Positions 1-5,667 of a DNA stretch of 6,221 nt are shown in pieces (the first letter of the stretch is position 1; each line of letters opens with the position of its first letter). Made by a program: the position numbers and the translations under genes. A model generated the notes under the pieces. That model was not told the DNA's origin, ran no database searches, and saw only the letters and a list, made by a program, of their open reading frames with translations. The DNA comes from Alphaproteobacteria bacterium. Lineage in GTDB: Bacteria > Pseudomonadota > Alphaproteobacteria > Sphingomonadales > Sphingomonadaceae. The stretch spans positions 1 to 6,221 of the forward strand of contig JAENVZ010000315.1 in NCBI GenBank assembly GCA_016650315.1, given 5' to 3'.

Positions 1-899
1 ACCTGACGCACGGCGCGAAACCCGCCATGTCGGGAAAATGGTTCAACGCCGTGCAATATGGCGTCGATGTCGATTCGCATGTCATCGACTATGACGTGGT
101 TGAAAAGCTGGCGAAGGAATGCCGCCCGACGCTCATCATCGCGGGCGGTTCGGCCTATCCCCGCCATATCGACTTTGCCCGCTTCCGCGCCATCGCCGAT
201 GAAGTAGGCGCTCTGTTCATGGTCGACATGGCGCATTTCGCAGGCCTGGTCGCTGGCGGTTGCCACCCGACGCCCTTTGGCCACGCCCATGTCATCACCA
301 CCACCACGCACAAGACATTGCGTGGCCCGCGCGGCGGCATGATCCTGACCGATGATGAAGCCATTGCGAAAAAGATCAACTCGGCGGTGTTCCCCGGCCT
401 TCAGGGCGGCCCGCTGATGCACGTCATCGCGGCCAAGGCTGTCGCATTCGGCGAAGCGCTGCAACCTGAATTCAAGACCTATGCAAAAGCGGTGATCGCC
501 AATGCGCAAGCACTGGCAGCCCGACTGAAGGATCGTGGCTCCGACATCGTTTCGGGCGGCACTGACACCCACCTCGCCCTCGTCGACCTGCGCCCCCTTG
601 GCATCACCGGCAAGGATGCGGACGAAGCGCTGGAGCGGTCGTCGATCACCTGCAACAAGAATGGCGTGCCCGGCGACCCCCTGCCCCCCACCAAAACCAG
701 CGGCATCCGCGTCGGTTCACCCGCAGGCACAACCCGCGGTTTTGGCATCGCCGAGTTCCAGCAGATCGGCGACATGATCGCTGATGTGCTCGACGGACTG
801 CGTGACAAGGGTGAAGCAGGCGATCCCACGGTAGAGGCCGACGTCAAAACCCGCGTCCGTGCGCTGTGCGAACGTTTTCCCATCTACCCGGAGGGTTGA
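1..899 (+). CDS. glyA: Serine hydroxymethyltransferase, 5'-truncated by window edge
   Basis: PLP enzyme that interconverts serine plus tetrahydrofolate with glycine plus 5,10-methylene-THF in the cytosol, the main source of one-carbon units. The frame is open to the left edge: codons from position 3 read LTHGAKPA before the Met at 27, matching the conserved SHMT segment around E. coli residue 125, so Met27 is internal and roughly 125-135 N-terminal residues are missing. Numbering from that Met, the pyridine-binding Asp is D67 in VDMAHFAG, the PLP-Schiff-base lysine is K96 in [14 protein letters not shown] (codon 312-314), and the carboxylate-binding Arg is R228 in [10 protein letters not shown]. 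The C-terminus ends normally at FPIYPEG, TGA 897-899. The downstream nrdR start is only 3 bp away, so the two are probably co-transcribed. Everything visible looks intact and functional. Confidence 0.97.
   Translation, partial: LTHGAKPAMSGKWFNAVQYGVDVDSHVIDYDVVEKLAKECRPTLIIAGGSAYPRHIDFARFRAIADEVGALFMVDMAHFAGLVAGGCHPTPFGHAHVITTTTHKTLRGPRGGMILTDDEAIAKKINSAVFPGLQGGPLMHVIAAKAVAFGEALQPEFKTYAKAVIANAQALAARLKDRGSDIVSGGTDTHLALVDLRPLGITGKDADEALERSSITCNKNGVPGDPLPPTKTSGIRVGSPAGTTRGFGIAEFQQIGDMIADVLDGLRDKGEAGDPTVEADVKTRVRALCERFPIYPEG
890..895 (+). promoter_or_regulatory. Ribosome binding site for nrdR, inside glyA
   Basis: GGAGGG lies in the last codons of glyA, 7 bp before the TTG at 903. A strong Shine-Dalgarno at good spacing supports TTG as the real nrdR start and suggests translational coupling: ribosomes finishing glyA at 899 would be beside the nrdR start. 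Confidence 0.7.
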
Positions 900-902
900 T
901 CC

Positions 903-1364
903 TTGCGCTGCCCCTTTTGCGGCCATGAGGATAGTCAGGTAAAGGACAGCCGCCCGACCGAGGACGGCGCAGCGATCCGCAGGCGGCGGCAATGCGAAGG
1001 CTGCGCCGCCCGCTTCACCACCTTCGAACGTATCCAGTTGCGTGAATTCTGGGTGACGAAGAGTGAAGGGCGCCGTGAACCGTTCGACCGTGAAAAACTG
1101 GCCCGTTCGCTTGAAATCGCCTGCCGCAAACGCGCCATTGACCCAGTCCGCATCGAAAAGCTCGTATCCGGCATTCAACGCCAGCTTGAAACCGGCGGTG
1201 AGAGTGAGGTGCCCGCACAGCGCATCGGCGAAATGGTGATGGAGGGCCTCAAGGGTCTCGACAGCGTCGCCTACATCCGCTTCGCCAGCGTCTACAAGGA
1301 CTTCCGCGAAGCCAAGGATTTCGAGGATTTCGCGGGGTCGGTGAAGGAAGTCGGGGGTGAGTAA
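903..1364 (+). CDS. nrdR: Transcriptional repressor NrdR (TTG start)
   Basis: NrdR is the zinc-finger/ATP-cone regulator that senses ATP/dATP and represses ribonucleotide reductase genes through NrdR boxes. The 153-residue product has the family layout: an N-terminal four-cysteine zinc ribbon (C3, C6, C31, C34; MRCPFCGHE and RQCEGC), the linker [10 protein letters not shown], then an ATP-cone domain at about residues 46-136, including [11 protein letters not shown] and the conserved [13 protein letters not shown]. Length is typical of the family. TTG is chosen because the protein family begins MRCPFC exactly here and a GGAGGG sits 7 bp upstream; no ATG or GTG gives the zinc ribbon. It follows glyA by 3 bp, a frequent alphaproteobacterial pairing. 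The stop codon lies within a hairpin that may terminate the transcript. No NrdR box is visible within the window. Confidence 0.97.
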   Translation: MRCPFCGHEDSQVKDSRPTEDGAAIRRRRQCEGCAARFTTFERIQLREFWVTKSEGRREPFDREKLARSLEIACRKRAIDPVRIEKLVSGIQRQLETGGESEVPAQRIGEMVMEGLKGLDSVAYIRFASVYKDFREAKDFEDFAGSVKEVGGE

Positions 1365-1379
1365 TGAAACTCACCTTTT
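1356..1379 (+). terminator. Possible intrinsic terminator overlapping nrdR stop
   Basis: GGTGAGT (1356-1362) pairs perfectly over 7 bp with ACTCACC (1369-1375) around a 6-nt loop, followed by TTTT at 1376-1379. The T run is short and the stop codon lies in the stem/loop, so it may only attenuate. If active, it separates glyA-nrdR from the GIY-YIG/methyltransferase gene. Confidence 0.4.
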
Positions 1380-1411
1380 CCCCGTTCGTCCTGAGTAGCG
1401 GCGATCCCTTC

Positions 1412-1437
1412 TCCGTTTGCTTCGAGCCTGTCGAGAA
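1412..1437 (+). repeat. Repeat copy A (right-arm type), upstream of GIY-YIG
   Basis: This 26-bp stretch matches 1795-1820 at 24 of 26 positions; the last 17 bases, TTCGAGCCTGTCGAGAA (1421-1437 and 1804-1820), are identical. It lies in the 91-bp gap between nrdR and the GIY-YIG start, in the same orientation as the second copy. The sequence preceding it (GTTCGTCCTGAGTAG at 1384-1398) resembles another common piece of the intergenic palindromic repeats of sphingomonads, so 1384-1437 may be a degenerate repeat unit. Confidence 0.75.
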
Positions 1438-1455
1438 GTAGAGGTAGTAAGACCA

Positions 1456-2538
1456 ATGAGCTTTTGGATCTACATTCTCCGTTGCTCCGACGGAACCTAT
1501 TACACAGGCCATACCGACGACCTTGAACGCCGGATAGCACAGCATCAATCCGGTGCATTCCCCGGCTACACTCATGAGCGCCGCCCCGTGGAACTTGTCT
1601 TTAGCGAATATTTTCAGACCCGGCTCGAAGCTCTGGATCGCGAACGCCAGATCAAGGACTGGTCAAGGAAAAAGAAGGAAGCCCTGATCCGGGGGGATTG
1701 GAGAGCCGTATCTGACTCTGCCCGTTCTCGACCCCGCGTCTCGACTTCGCTCGACGCTCGCTCGAACCCAACGGTCAAAGAGCAATCCTCAAAATCCGTT
1801 GGGTTCGAGCCTGTCGAGAACCGCCCCCCTCCCCCCGTCATTGTCCTCGTTCGCCCGCAACTAGGCGAAAATATCGGCAAGGCCGCCCGCGCCATGCTGA
1901 ATTTCGGCCTTACCGAAATGCGCCTCGTCACCCCCCGCGATGGCTGGCCCAATCCCGATGCAGGCCCCGCCGCAGCGGGCGCCGACATCGTGCTGGAACA
2001 GGCGCAGGTGTTCGACAGCCTGGCCGACGCCGTCGCCGATTGCCTCCATATCTACGCCACGACGGTCCGCAAACGTGGCGTTACCAAGCCGGTCGTCACA
2101 CCCGAACAGGCCGCCCGCGAAATCCATACGCAGCCGGGACGCAGCGCCATCGTCTTCGGTCCCGAACGCTCTGGCCTTGAAACCGACGATGTCGCGGTCG
2201 CGCGCAAAATCCTGACCGTGCCGATCAACCCCGAATTCGGATCGTTGAACTTGGCGCAGGCGGTCATCCTGTGCAGCTATGAATGGTCGAAGCATCAAAC
2301 GCTGGCCAGTCCGACGATGACCGAATTTGACCCGCCCGCACTACAGGAAGAGTTGAATGGATTTATCGAGACACTGGAAACCATGCTGGACAAGGCCGGC
2401 TATTATTATCCGCCCGACCGCACCCCTGTTACGAAGCGCACGCTGCGGACTTTGCTGACCAAGCCCGCATGGAACAGTAACGAAGTGCGGACATTGCGCG
2501 GCGTATTGTCGGCGCTTGCCAATCCGCGCGAGCGTTAA
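1456..2538 (+). CDS. GIY-YIG nuclease domain fused to TrmJ-like SPOUT RNA methyltransferase
   Basis: A single 360-residue frame. Residues 1-83 are a YhbQ/UvrC-type GIY-YIG domain: WIYIL (4-8), YYTG (15-18), catalytic-type Arg in DLERRIAQH (R25/R26), metal-binding-type Glu in RERQIK (E63), ending [10 protein letters not shown]. Residues about 90-123 are a low-complexity linker encoded by a palindromic repeat. Residues 128-277 are a SPOUT 2'-O-methyltransferase resembling Trm[20 protein letters not shown] (133-151), VFGPERSGL (233-241) and the knot motif [15 protein letters not shown] (256-270); the C-terminal 80 residues are helical. TrmJ modifies Nm32 in tRNA. ATG 1456 is preferred over TTG 1417 because the domain begins MSFWIYIL and GAGGT lies 10 bp upstream; the 13 extra residues would be repeat-encoded. 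No in-frame ATG, GTG or TTG exists between the nuclease domain and the methyltransferase, so the latter seems to depend on the fusion. Domain calls are firm; exact tRNA target is not. Confidence 0.9.
   Translation: MSFWIYILRCSDGTYYTGHTDDLERRIAQHQSGAFPGYTHERRPVELVFSEYFQTRLEALDRERQIKDWSRKKKEALIRGDWRAVSDSARSRPRVSTSLDARSNPTVKEQSSKSVGFEPVENRPPPPVIVLVRPQLGENIGKAARAMLNFGLTEMRLVTPRDGWPNPDAGPAAAGADIVLEQAQVFDSLADAVADCLHIYATTVRKRGVTKPVVTPEQAAREIHTQPGRSAIVFGPERSGLETDDVAVARKILTVPINPEFGSLNLAQAVILCSYEWSKHQTLASPTMTEFDPPALQEELNGFIETLETMLDKAGYYYPPDRTPVTKRTLRTLLTKPAWNSNEVRTLRGVLSALANPRER
1724..1821. repeat. Palindromic repeat element within the coding frame
   Basis: A perfect 15-bp inverted repeat, GCTCGAACCCAACGG (1760-1774) and CCGTTGGGTTCGAGC (1796-1810), encloses a 21-nt spacer. 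Outer arms GTTCTCGAC (1724-1732) and GTCGAGAAC (1813-1821) also pair over 9 bp, with extra GTCTCGACTTCGCTCGAC-type sequence on the left side only. This is the structure of REP-like intergenic palindromes common in sphingomonad genomes; its translation here (...VGFEPVENR...) is low-complexity linker. Being in frame and stop-free, it joins the nuclease and methyltransferase domains. Its right arm is duplicated at 1412-1437. Confidence 0.85.
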
Positions 2539-2843
2539 CGCCGGTCGAACGCATCCAGCTCATAGTCGATCGACGCTTCCACCAATCGATCCCACAATTC
2601 GCCCACAAGCGCCTCGGATATGCCCAACCGTGCCGCCTCGGCCCGCACATTGACAATTACCTCATTTTTGCGGTCTTCATCACGCACCATGGAGCGGTCC
2701 GGCTTGATCCGCGCGGCGGCGCGCATATAGGCAAAGCGGCGGGCGAGCAGCATGACCAGTTCCCGGTCCACCGCATCCACTCCGGCGCGGACTTCGGCCA
2801 TGGTCTGGCACCGTTCGGCGGCAATAACAGCATCATCGGACAT
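2535..2843 (-). CDS. Chorismate mutase, AroQ/PchB-like stand-alone domain
   Basis: The 102-residue all-helical protein fits the AroQ (type II) chorismate mutase family, which converts chorismate to prephenate for phenylalanine and tyrosine synthesis. The helix-1 pattern [22 protein letters not shown] is followed by [26 protein letters not shown] and a last helix [10 protein letters not shown]. Likely active-site residues are R19, R35 or R36, and K47; E95 appears to occupy the position of the catalytic Gln in E. coli and PchB enzymes (yeast chorismate mutase has Glu there). The segment [13 protein letters not shown] resembles the start of PchB, isochorismate-pyruvate lyase, so that activity is an alternative, but no salicylate or siderophore genes are near and housekeeping chorismate mutase is more likely. 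Start ATG at 2841-2843 has only a weak AAGG upstream. The gene converges with the methyltransferase gene, their stops sharing TTAA, and diverges from rpsD. Confidence 0.88.
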   Translation of the reverse strand: MSDDAVIAAERCQTMAEVRAGVDAVDRELVMLLARRFAYMRAAARIKPDRSMVRDEDRKNEVIVNVRAEAARLGISEALVGELWDRLVEASIDYELDAFDRR

Positions 2844-2888
2844 GGCGCCGCCTTACCATTTTCGGCGCCGCTGTCGAGCGTAAATGGC

Positions 2889-2917
2889 TTGACTCCGTCC
2901 CCTCCCCCCGCCATAGG
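2889..2917 (+). promoter_or_regulatory. Candidate promoter upstream of rpsD
   Basis: TTGACT (2889-2894, 5/6 to the -35 consensus) is followed after 17 bp by CATAGG (2912-2917, 3/6 to the -10). An alternative -10, TCTAAT at 2976-2981 (5/6), has no convincing -35. If the first is used, transcription would begin near 2924 and cut into the first leader hairpin, so the assignment is tentative. Confidence 0.3.
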
Positions 2918-2988
2918 CACCGCTTCGCAATTGGCCCCGCACCCCGGTGAAGCGGTGGCCGCATTGGAGTTTATCTCTAATGGTGCGG
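2918..2988 (+). promoter_or_regulatory. Two consecutive hairpins in the rpsD leader
   Basis: Hairpin 1: CACCGCTTC (2918-2926) pairs perfectly with GAAGCGGTG (2949-2957) over 9 bp, with a 22-nt loop. Hairpin 2: CATTGGAG (2962-2969) pairs with CTCTAATG (2975-2982) over 8 bp, including one G-U, with a 5-nt TTTAT loop; CCG/CGG (2959-2961/2986-2988) can extend it across a bulge. They end 35 bp before the rpsD start. Ribosomal protein S4 is known to repress its own mRNA in E. coli and Bacillus by binding leader structure, so this could be a lineage-specific autoregulatory site; that role is inference. Hairpin 1 could instead be an operator. Confidence 0.4.
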
Positions 2989-3012
2989 TTCCGGGCATGG
3001 AAACAGCAAGTT

Positions 3013-3017
3013 GGAGA
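3013..3017 (+). promoter_or_regulatory. Ribosome binding site deciding the rpsD start
   Basis: GGAGA lies about 6-7 bp before ATG 3024. It fixes the start there rather than at the TTG at 2889 in the same open frame, whose 45 extra residues would be unlike any S4 protein. Confidence 0.8.
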
Positions 3018-3023
3018 CAGCAT

Positions 3024-3638
3024 ATGTCAAAGCGCCAGAGCGCCAAGTATAAACTCGACCGCCGGATGGGTGAAAACATCTGGGGCCGTCCCAAATCCCC
3101 GGTCAACAAGCGTGAATATGGTCCCGGCCAGCACGGCCAGCGCCGCAAGGGCAAGGTGTCCGATTTCGGCATTCAGCTGCGCGCCAAGCAGAAGCTGAAG
3201 GGCTATTATGGCGACGTGACCGAAAAGCAGTTCAAAAAGGCCTATTTCGAAGCATCGCGCATGAAGGGCGATACCGGCCAGAATCTGATCGGCCTGCTCG
3301 AACGCCGCCTGGACGCCGTTGTGTACCGCGCCAAGTTTGCGCCCACCATCTTTTCGGCCCGCCAGGTCGTTTCGCATGGCCACATCTATGTGAACGGCGT
3401 CAAGTGCAACATCGCATCGCGCCTCGTAAAGCCGGGCGATGAAATCACGCTGGGCAAAAAGGCGCAGGAAATGGCGCTGATTATGGAAGCCCAAAGCCTG
3501 GCCGAACGTGACATTCCCGAATATGTCGCGCCCGACGGCAACACGAAAGTCACCTATGTCCGCGTTCCCACGCTGGACGAAGTACCCTATCCTGTCCGCA
3601 TGGAACCCAATCTGGTCGTCGAATTCTATTCGCGCTGA
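3024..3638 (+). CDS. rpsD: 30S ribosomal protein S4
   Basis: S4 is a primary 16S rRNA-binding protein that nucleates 30S assembly on the 5' domain and helps maintain decoding accuracy; in several bacteria it also represses its own operon. The 204-residue product begins [20 protein letters not shown] and has the typical alphaproteobacterial N-terminal domain (residues 1-92, rich in Lys/Arg, including [15 protein letters not shown]). It lacks the zinc-binding cysteine cluster, so it is the C-minus form. The S4 RNA-binding fold follows at about 93-157 ([35 protein letters not shown]). The C-terminus [14 protein letters not shown] is typical. Length is as expected. It is a single-gene unit: a long leader with hairpins upstream and a strong terminator 26 bp downstream, away from the alpha operon seen in enterobacteria. 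Confidence 0.98.
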   Translation: MSKRQSAKYKLDRRMGENIWGRPKSPVNKREYGPGQHGQRRKGKVSDFGIQLRAKQKLKGYYGDVTEKQFKKAYFEASRMKGDTGQNLIGLLERRLDAVVYRAKFAPTIFSARQVVSHGHIYVNGVKCNIASRLVKPGDEITLGKKAQEMALIMEAQSLAERDIPEYVAPDGNTKVTYVRVPTLDEVPYPVRMEPNLVVEFYSR

Positions 3639-3663
3639 TCGGCGGATTTATCGAACAAACAGG

Positions 3664-3692
3664 AAAAGGCGGTCCTTCGGGGCCGCCTTTTT
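3664..3692 (+). terminator. Intrinsic terminator of rpsD (UUCG tetraloop)
   Basis: AAAAGGCGGTCC (3664-3675) pairs over 12 bp with GGGCCGCCTTTT (3680-3691), with one G-U at 3673/3682, closing a TTCG tetraloop (3676-3679) and running into TTTTT (3688-3692). This is a textbook rho-independent terminator 26 bp after the rpsD stop. The A-run on the 5' side gives it some potential on the minus strand too. Confidence 0.93.
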
Positions 3693-3710
3693 CGTTTGGG
3701 GGGTACAATG

Positions 3711-3755
3711 CCAACCTTCGTGTTGCCAACTTCGTCATCACCAATTTCGTCATCC
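3711..3755 (+). repeat. Imperfect 15-bp tandem repeat, three units
   Basis: Units start at 3711, 3726 and 3741 with period 15. Units 2 and 3 (CCAACTTCGTCATCA and CCAATTTCGTCATCC) agree at 13 of 15 positions; unit 1 (CCAACCTTCGT...) matches only its first part, with a one-base shift. The third unit runs into the left arm of the palindrome at 3748. Confidence 0.5.
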
Positions 3756-3791
3756 CAGCGAAGGCTGGGATCTCTCAAGACTGGCATGACG
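3748..3791. repeat. REP-like palindromic repeat (CATCCCAGC family)
   Basis: ATCCCAGC (3752-3759) and GCTGGGAT (3764-3771) form a perfect 8-bp stem with a GAAG loop. Outer arms CGTCAT (3748-3753) and ATGACG (3786-3791) are also inverted, sharing two bases with the inner arm. I recognise this as a very common intergenic palindrome of sphingomonads and other proteobacteria; copy number cannot be judged from one window. Confidence 0.75.
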
Positions 3792-4004
3792 TTGATGGGG
3801 CTTAGAGCCGCAAGTGAGTCGAGAAACCGCCTATTTCCCAACACCGTCTGCAACGACAGCTTTGCACCTCTTGGCAGTCATTCGCTGATGCTGCGTGATT
3901 TCTCAAATGTTGCCGTTCATCTACGATGACCCAGGTCAAAGGAGAGTTCCGCTTAGTTTGCGTGAAGCACTGTTCCAAGCGCAACCCTGAATGTAAGAGG
4001 GAGT
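3792..4004. other. Non-coding stretch, left flank of the ATPase gene
   Basis: With the terminator and repeats before it, the gene-free region from rpsD to the ATPase is 366 bp. From 3792 on I see no convincing gene, tRNA, attachment site or promoter; short frames on both strands lack domain-like sequence and good ribosome binding sites. Base composition already drifts towards the lower GC of the ATPase gene. Near the end, AGAGGGAG (3996-4003) is a Shine-Dalgarno-like stretch for ATG 4005, with rather short spacing. Confidence 0.5.
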
Positions 4005-5450
4005 ATGGACATCAAATGCGCAGGCTTCGAGCTATTCGATCTGGATAAGTTCAATATCATCCTTGGCAAGAATGGATGCGGGAAAAGTCACCTATTGAAA
4101 GCACTAGACGCGCAGCTGAAGCAACAGGGAATAGCGACAGTACGCTATATCAGCCCTCAGCGCGGCGGATTGTTAAAGTATCAGTCAAACATAGAACAAA
4201 ACGTGGCAAATGATCCGAACTGGATGTCTCTAGCTCGAAGAAAAAACCAAGCGGAGAACTTCAAGGAGCAGAGCACAACGCTATTCCGGCAACTCGAAAT
4301 TACAGTGCTGCGGGGAATAGAAGCAGACCACCTCAAGCCGGACTACACGCCTCGAAAATTCGACGACACGGTTGCGGAAATTAACACGCTGCTTGATCGA
4401 GTTAAGTTAGAGCGTGATGCCTCGAGGGTATTTCGCATCATCGATAAGGAATCCGGTCAAGAGGCTCCACCCGATCAGATCAGCAGCGGTGAATCAGAGC
4501 TTATTTCACTTGGAATTGAGTTACTCGCATTTGCGTACAGCGCGAAGGCCGGTGACGAAAACGTTATTCTCGTAGATGAACCGGATGTACATTTGCACCC
4601 TGACCTTCAGGATAGGCTGGCTCGCTTTGTCGTCAGCGTTCTTGCTGACAAACCTGTCATATTGATTCTCGCGACCCATAGCACGGCGCTGCTTGCAGGA
4701 CTCGCGAGCAAAAAAACCAGTCGTGTGGCATTCATGCGCCGCAAGGACACGCGCCTTGATTTCAGAACCGTTTCCGAAATTGACCGAAGGATTTTGCCAA
4801 TCTTCGGGGCTCATCCGTTGTCGAACGTTTTTAATCAGTCTCCTGTGATATTGATAGAGGGCGAAGACGACGAACGCGTGTGGCAGCAGGCGGTTCGCTC
4901 TTCTGACGGTAGGCTGCGCCTGTTTCCCTGCGTCGTCGATGGGATTGACAATTTTTCCGCCTATGAAGGCGAAGTAAATAACATTTTGGAGGCGGTCTAT
5001 GACGGTGCGAAGGCATTCTCTCTCCGTGATCGCGATACCGATCCGGAGGCGATCGACGATTTAGGGCAAATAGTAAGAGCTAGACTTGCCTGTCGAACAG
5101 CGGAAAACTTATTCTTGTCAGATGATGCTTTAGAGATGGTAAGCATAAGTTGGGTTGACTTTCAAAGTCTCGTGTCAAATTGGCTGCAAGGCAATAAGGG
5201 TCATCAATATCATGCACAAATGGTTACTTTCGTTGAGGAAGGCTTTGACCGACAGGGCTTCAAACTAAAAAACATTCGCAATATTCTCGTTGGACTTATT
5301 ACGCATAAGCCTTGGGAAGTTTTAGCCGGGCAAGCAGTCGCGAAACTTACCACTCATACCTCCCCATTAGTATTGAGCGAGGGTAGCTTGGCAAGCTTCC
5401 TGGGTGCAAAGGTCTGTTCGGAAATACTTGGCATGCCAATAGCTTCGTAG
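4005..5450 (+). CDS. AAA15/ABC-type ATPase with TOPRIM-like C-terminal domain, probable anti-phage nuclease
   Basis: A 481-residue protein of two parts. Residues 1-265 are an ABC/SMC-like ATPase: N-terminal strand pair, Walker A GKNGCGKS (21-28), Q-loop-like SPQRGG (Q52), a short helical insertion (70-145) with no long coiled coil, signature ISSGESELISLG (159-170), Walker B VILVDEPDVHLHP (187-199; D191, E192), and switch histidine in ATHS (H225). Residues 280-380 look like a TOPRIM fold: ILIEGEDDERVW (E285, D288, D289), the DxD motif in SLRDRDTDP (D342, D344), then RTAENLFLSDDAL, a pattern seen in DUF4435 proteins. Residues 381-481 are helical and unassigned. Architecture fits the OLD-family nucleases and the AriA-AriB (PARIS) pair in miniature, which act in phage defence. 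No UvrD helicase or second defence gene follows, so it would act alone. AT-richer codon use (AAA, TTA, ATA) than rpsD and glyA suggests acquisition. ATP use is firm; nuclease and defence roles are inference. Confidence 0.85.
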   Translation: MDIKCAGFELFDLDKFNIILGKNGCGKSHLLKALDAQLKQQGIATVRYISPQRGGLLKYQSNIEQNVANDPNWMSLARRKNQAENFKEQSTTLFRQLEITVLRGIEADHLKPDYTPRKFDDTVAEINTLLDRVKLERDASRVFRIIDKESGQEAPPDQISSGESELISLGIELLAFAYSAKAGDENVILVDEPDVHLHPDLQDRLARFVVSVLADKPVILILATHSTALLAGLASKKTSRVAFMRRKDTRLDFRTVSEIDRRILPIFGAHPLSNVFNQSPVILIEGEDDERVWQQAVRSSDGRLRLFPCVVDGIDNFSAYEGEVNNILEAVYDGAKAFSLRDRDTDPEAIDDLGQIVRARLACRTAENLFLSDDALEMVSISWVDFQSLVSNWLQGNKGHQYHAQMVTFVEEGFDRQGFKLKNIRNILVGLITHKPWEVLAGQAVAKLTTHTSPLVLSEGSLASFLGAKVCSEILGMPIAS

Positions 5451-5667
5451 TTCGCAACTGGCGGCGCGCACTTTATTATCGTCGTTTGGGTTGCGGTGAC
5501 AGTGCACTAAATTGGAACTGTCGGCTTCGTCACGTCAGCTAACGGAGCCGAGCACTCGGAACCTGCCAGTCCGCTCCCGGCCCATTACCACCATTCCCCA
5601 AAACCACTGTCCTACATATAACCATATAGGCTAAATTATCAGCCCCAATATTCTGGAGGCTGAGCAT
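5451..5667. other. Intergenic region, right flank of the ATPase gene
   Basis: 217 bp without a gene. It holds a 6-bp inverted repeat, GACAGT (5498-5503) and ACTGTC (5517-5522), and a small palindrome CCGAG-CA-CTCGG (5548-5559); neither is followed by a T run, so I see no convincing terminator for the ATPase gene. The A+T-rich part 5613-5640 includes TATAAC (5617-5622, 5/6 to a -10 box), which could belong to a promoter for the next gene, although no good -35 is visible. Confidence 0.4.
5655..5659 (+). promoter_or_regulatory. Ribosome binding site for the GH108 gene
   Basis: GGAGG lies 8 bp upstream of ATG 5668, a strong Shine-Dalgarno that fixes the start; the protein's conserved N-terminal helix begins right after it. 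Confidence 0.8.

Noticed and set aside
717..1178. Minus-strand open frame (153 residues) across the glyA-nrdR junction
   Set aside because: Lies opposite two certain genes; no recognisable motif.
1417..1455. TTG start at 1417 for the GIY-YIG/methyltransferase frame
   Set aside because: The 13 extra residues are encoded by the repeat arm and the domain begins at the ATG at 1456, which has its own GAGGT.
2889..3023. N-terminal extension of rpsD starting with TTG at 2889
   Set aside because: The 45 extra residues are unlike S4, and a good Shine-Dalgarno precedes ATG 3024, where the family normally starts; the open frame is chance in high-GC DNA.
3027..3494. Minus-strand open frame (155 residues) inside rpsD
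   Set aside because: Antisense shadow of a highly conserved ribosomal protein gene; no domain-like sequence or ribosome binding site.
3711..3791. Tandem 15-mers and palindrome as a CRISPR array
   Set aside because: Units are contiguous and diverged, with no unique spacers and no cas genes.
3802..3984. Short minus-strand frame in the gap before the ATPase gene
   Set aside because: 60 residues, no domain, no convincing ribosome binding site; might be a decayed remnant, but nothing supports calling a gene.
3730..5532. CTTCGTCA at 3730-3737 and 5525-5532 as a target-site duplication around the ATPase gene
   Set aside because: Only 8 bp and part of a locally repeated motif on the left; expected by chance at this scale.
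5548..5559. CCGAG-CA-CTCGG hairpin as terminator of the ATPase gene
   Set aside because: Two-base loop and no following T run; not a credible intrinsic terminator.
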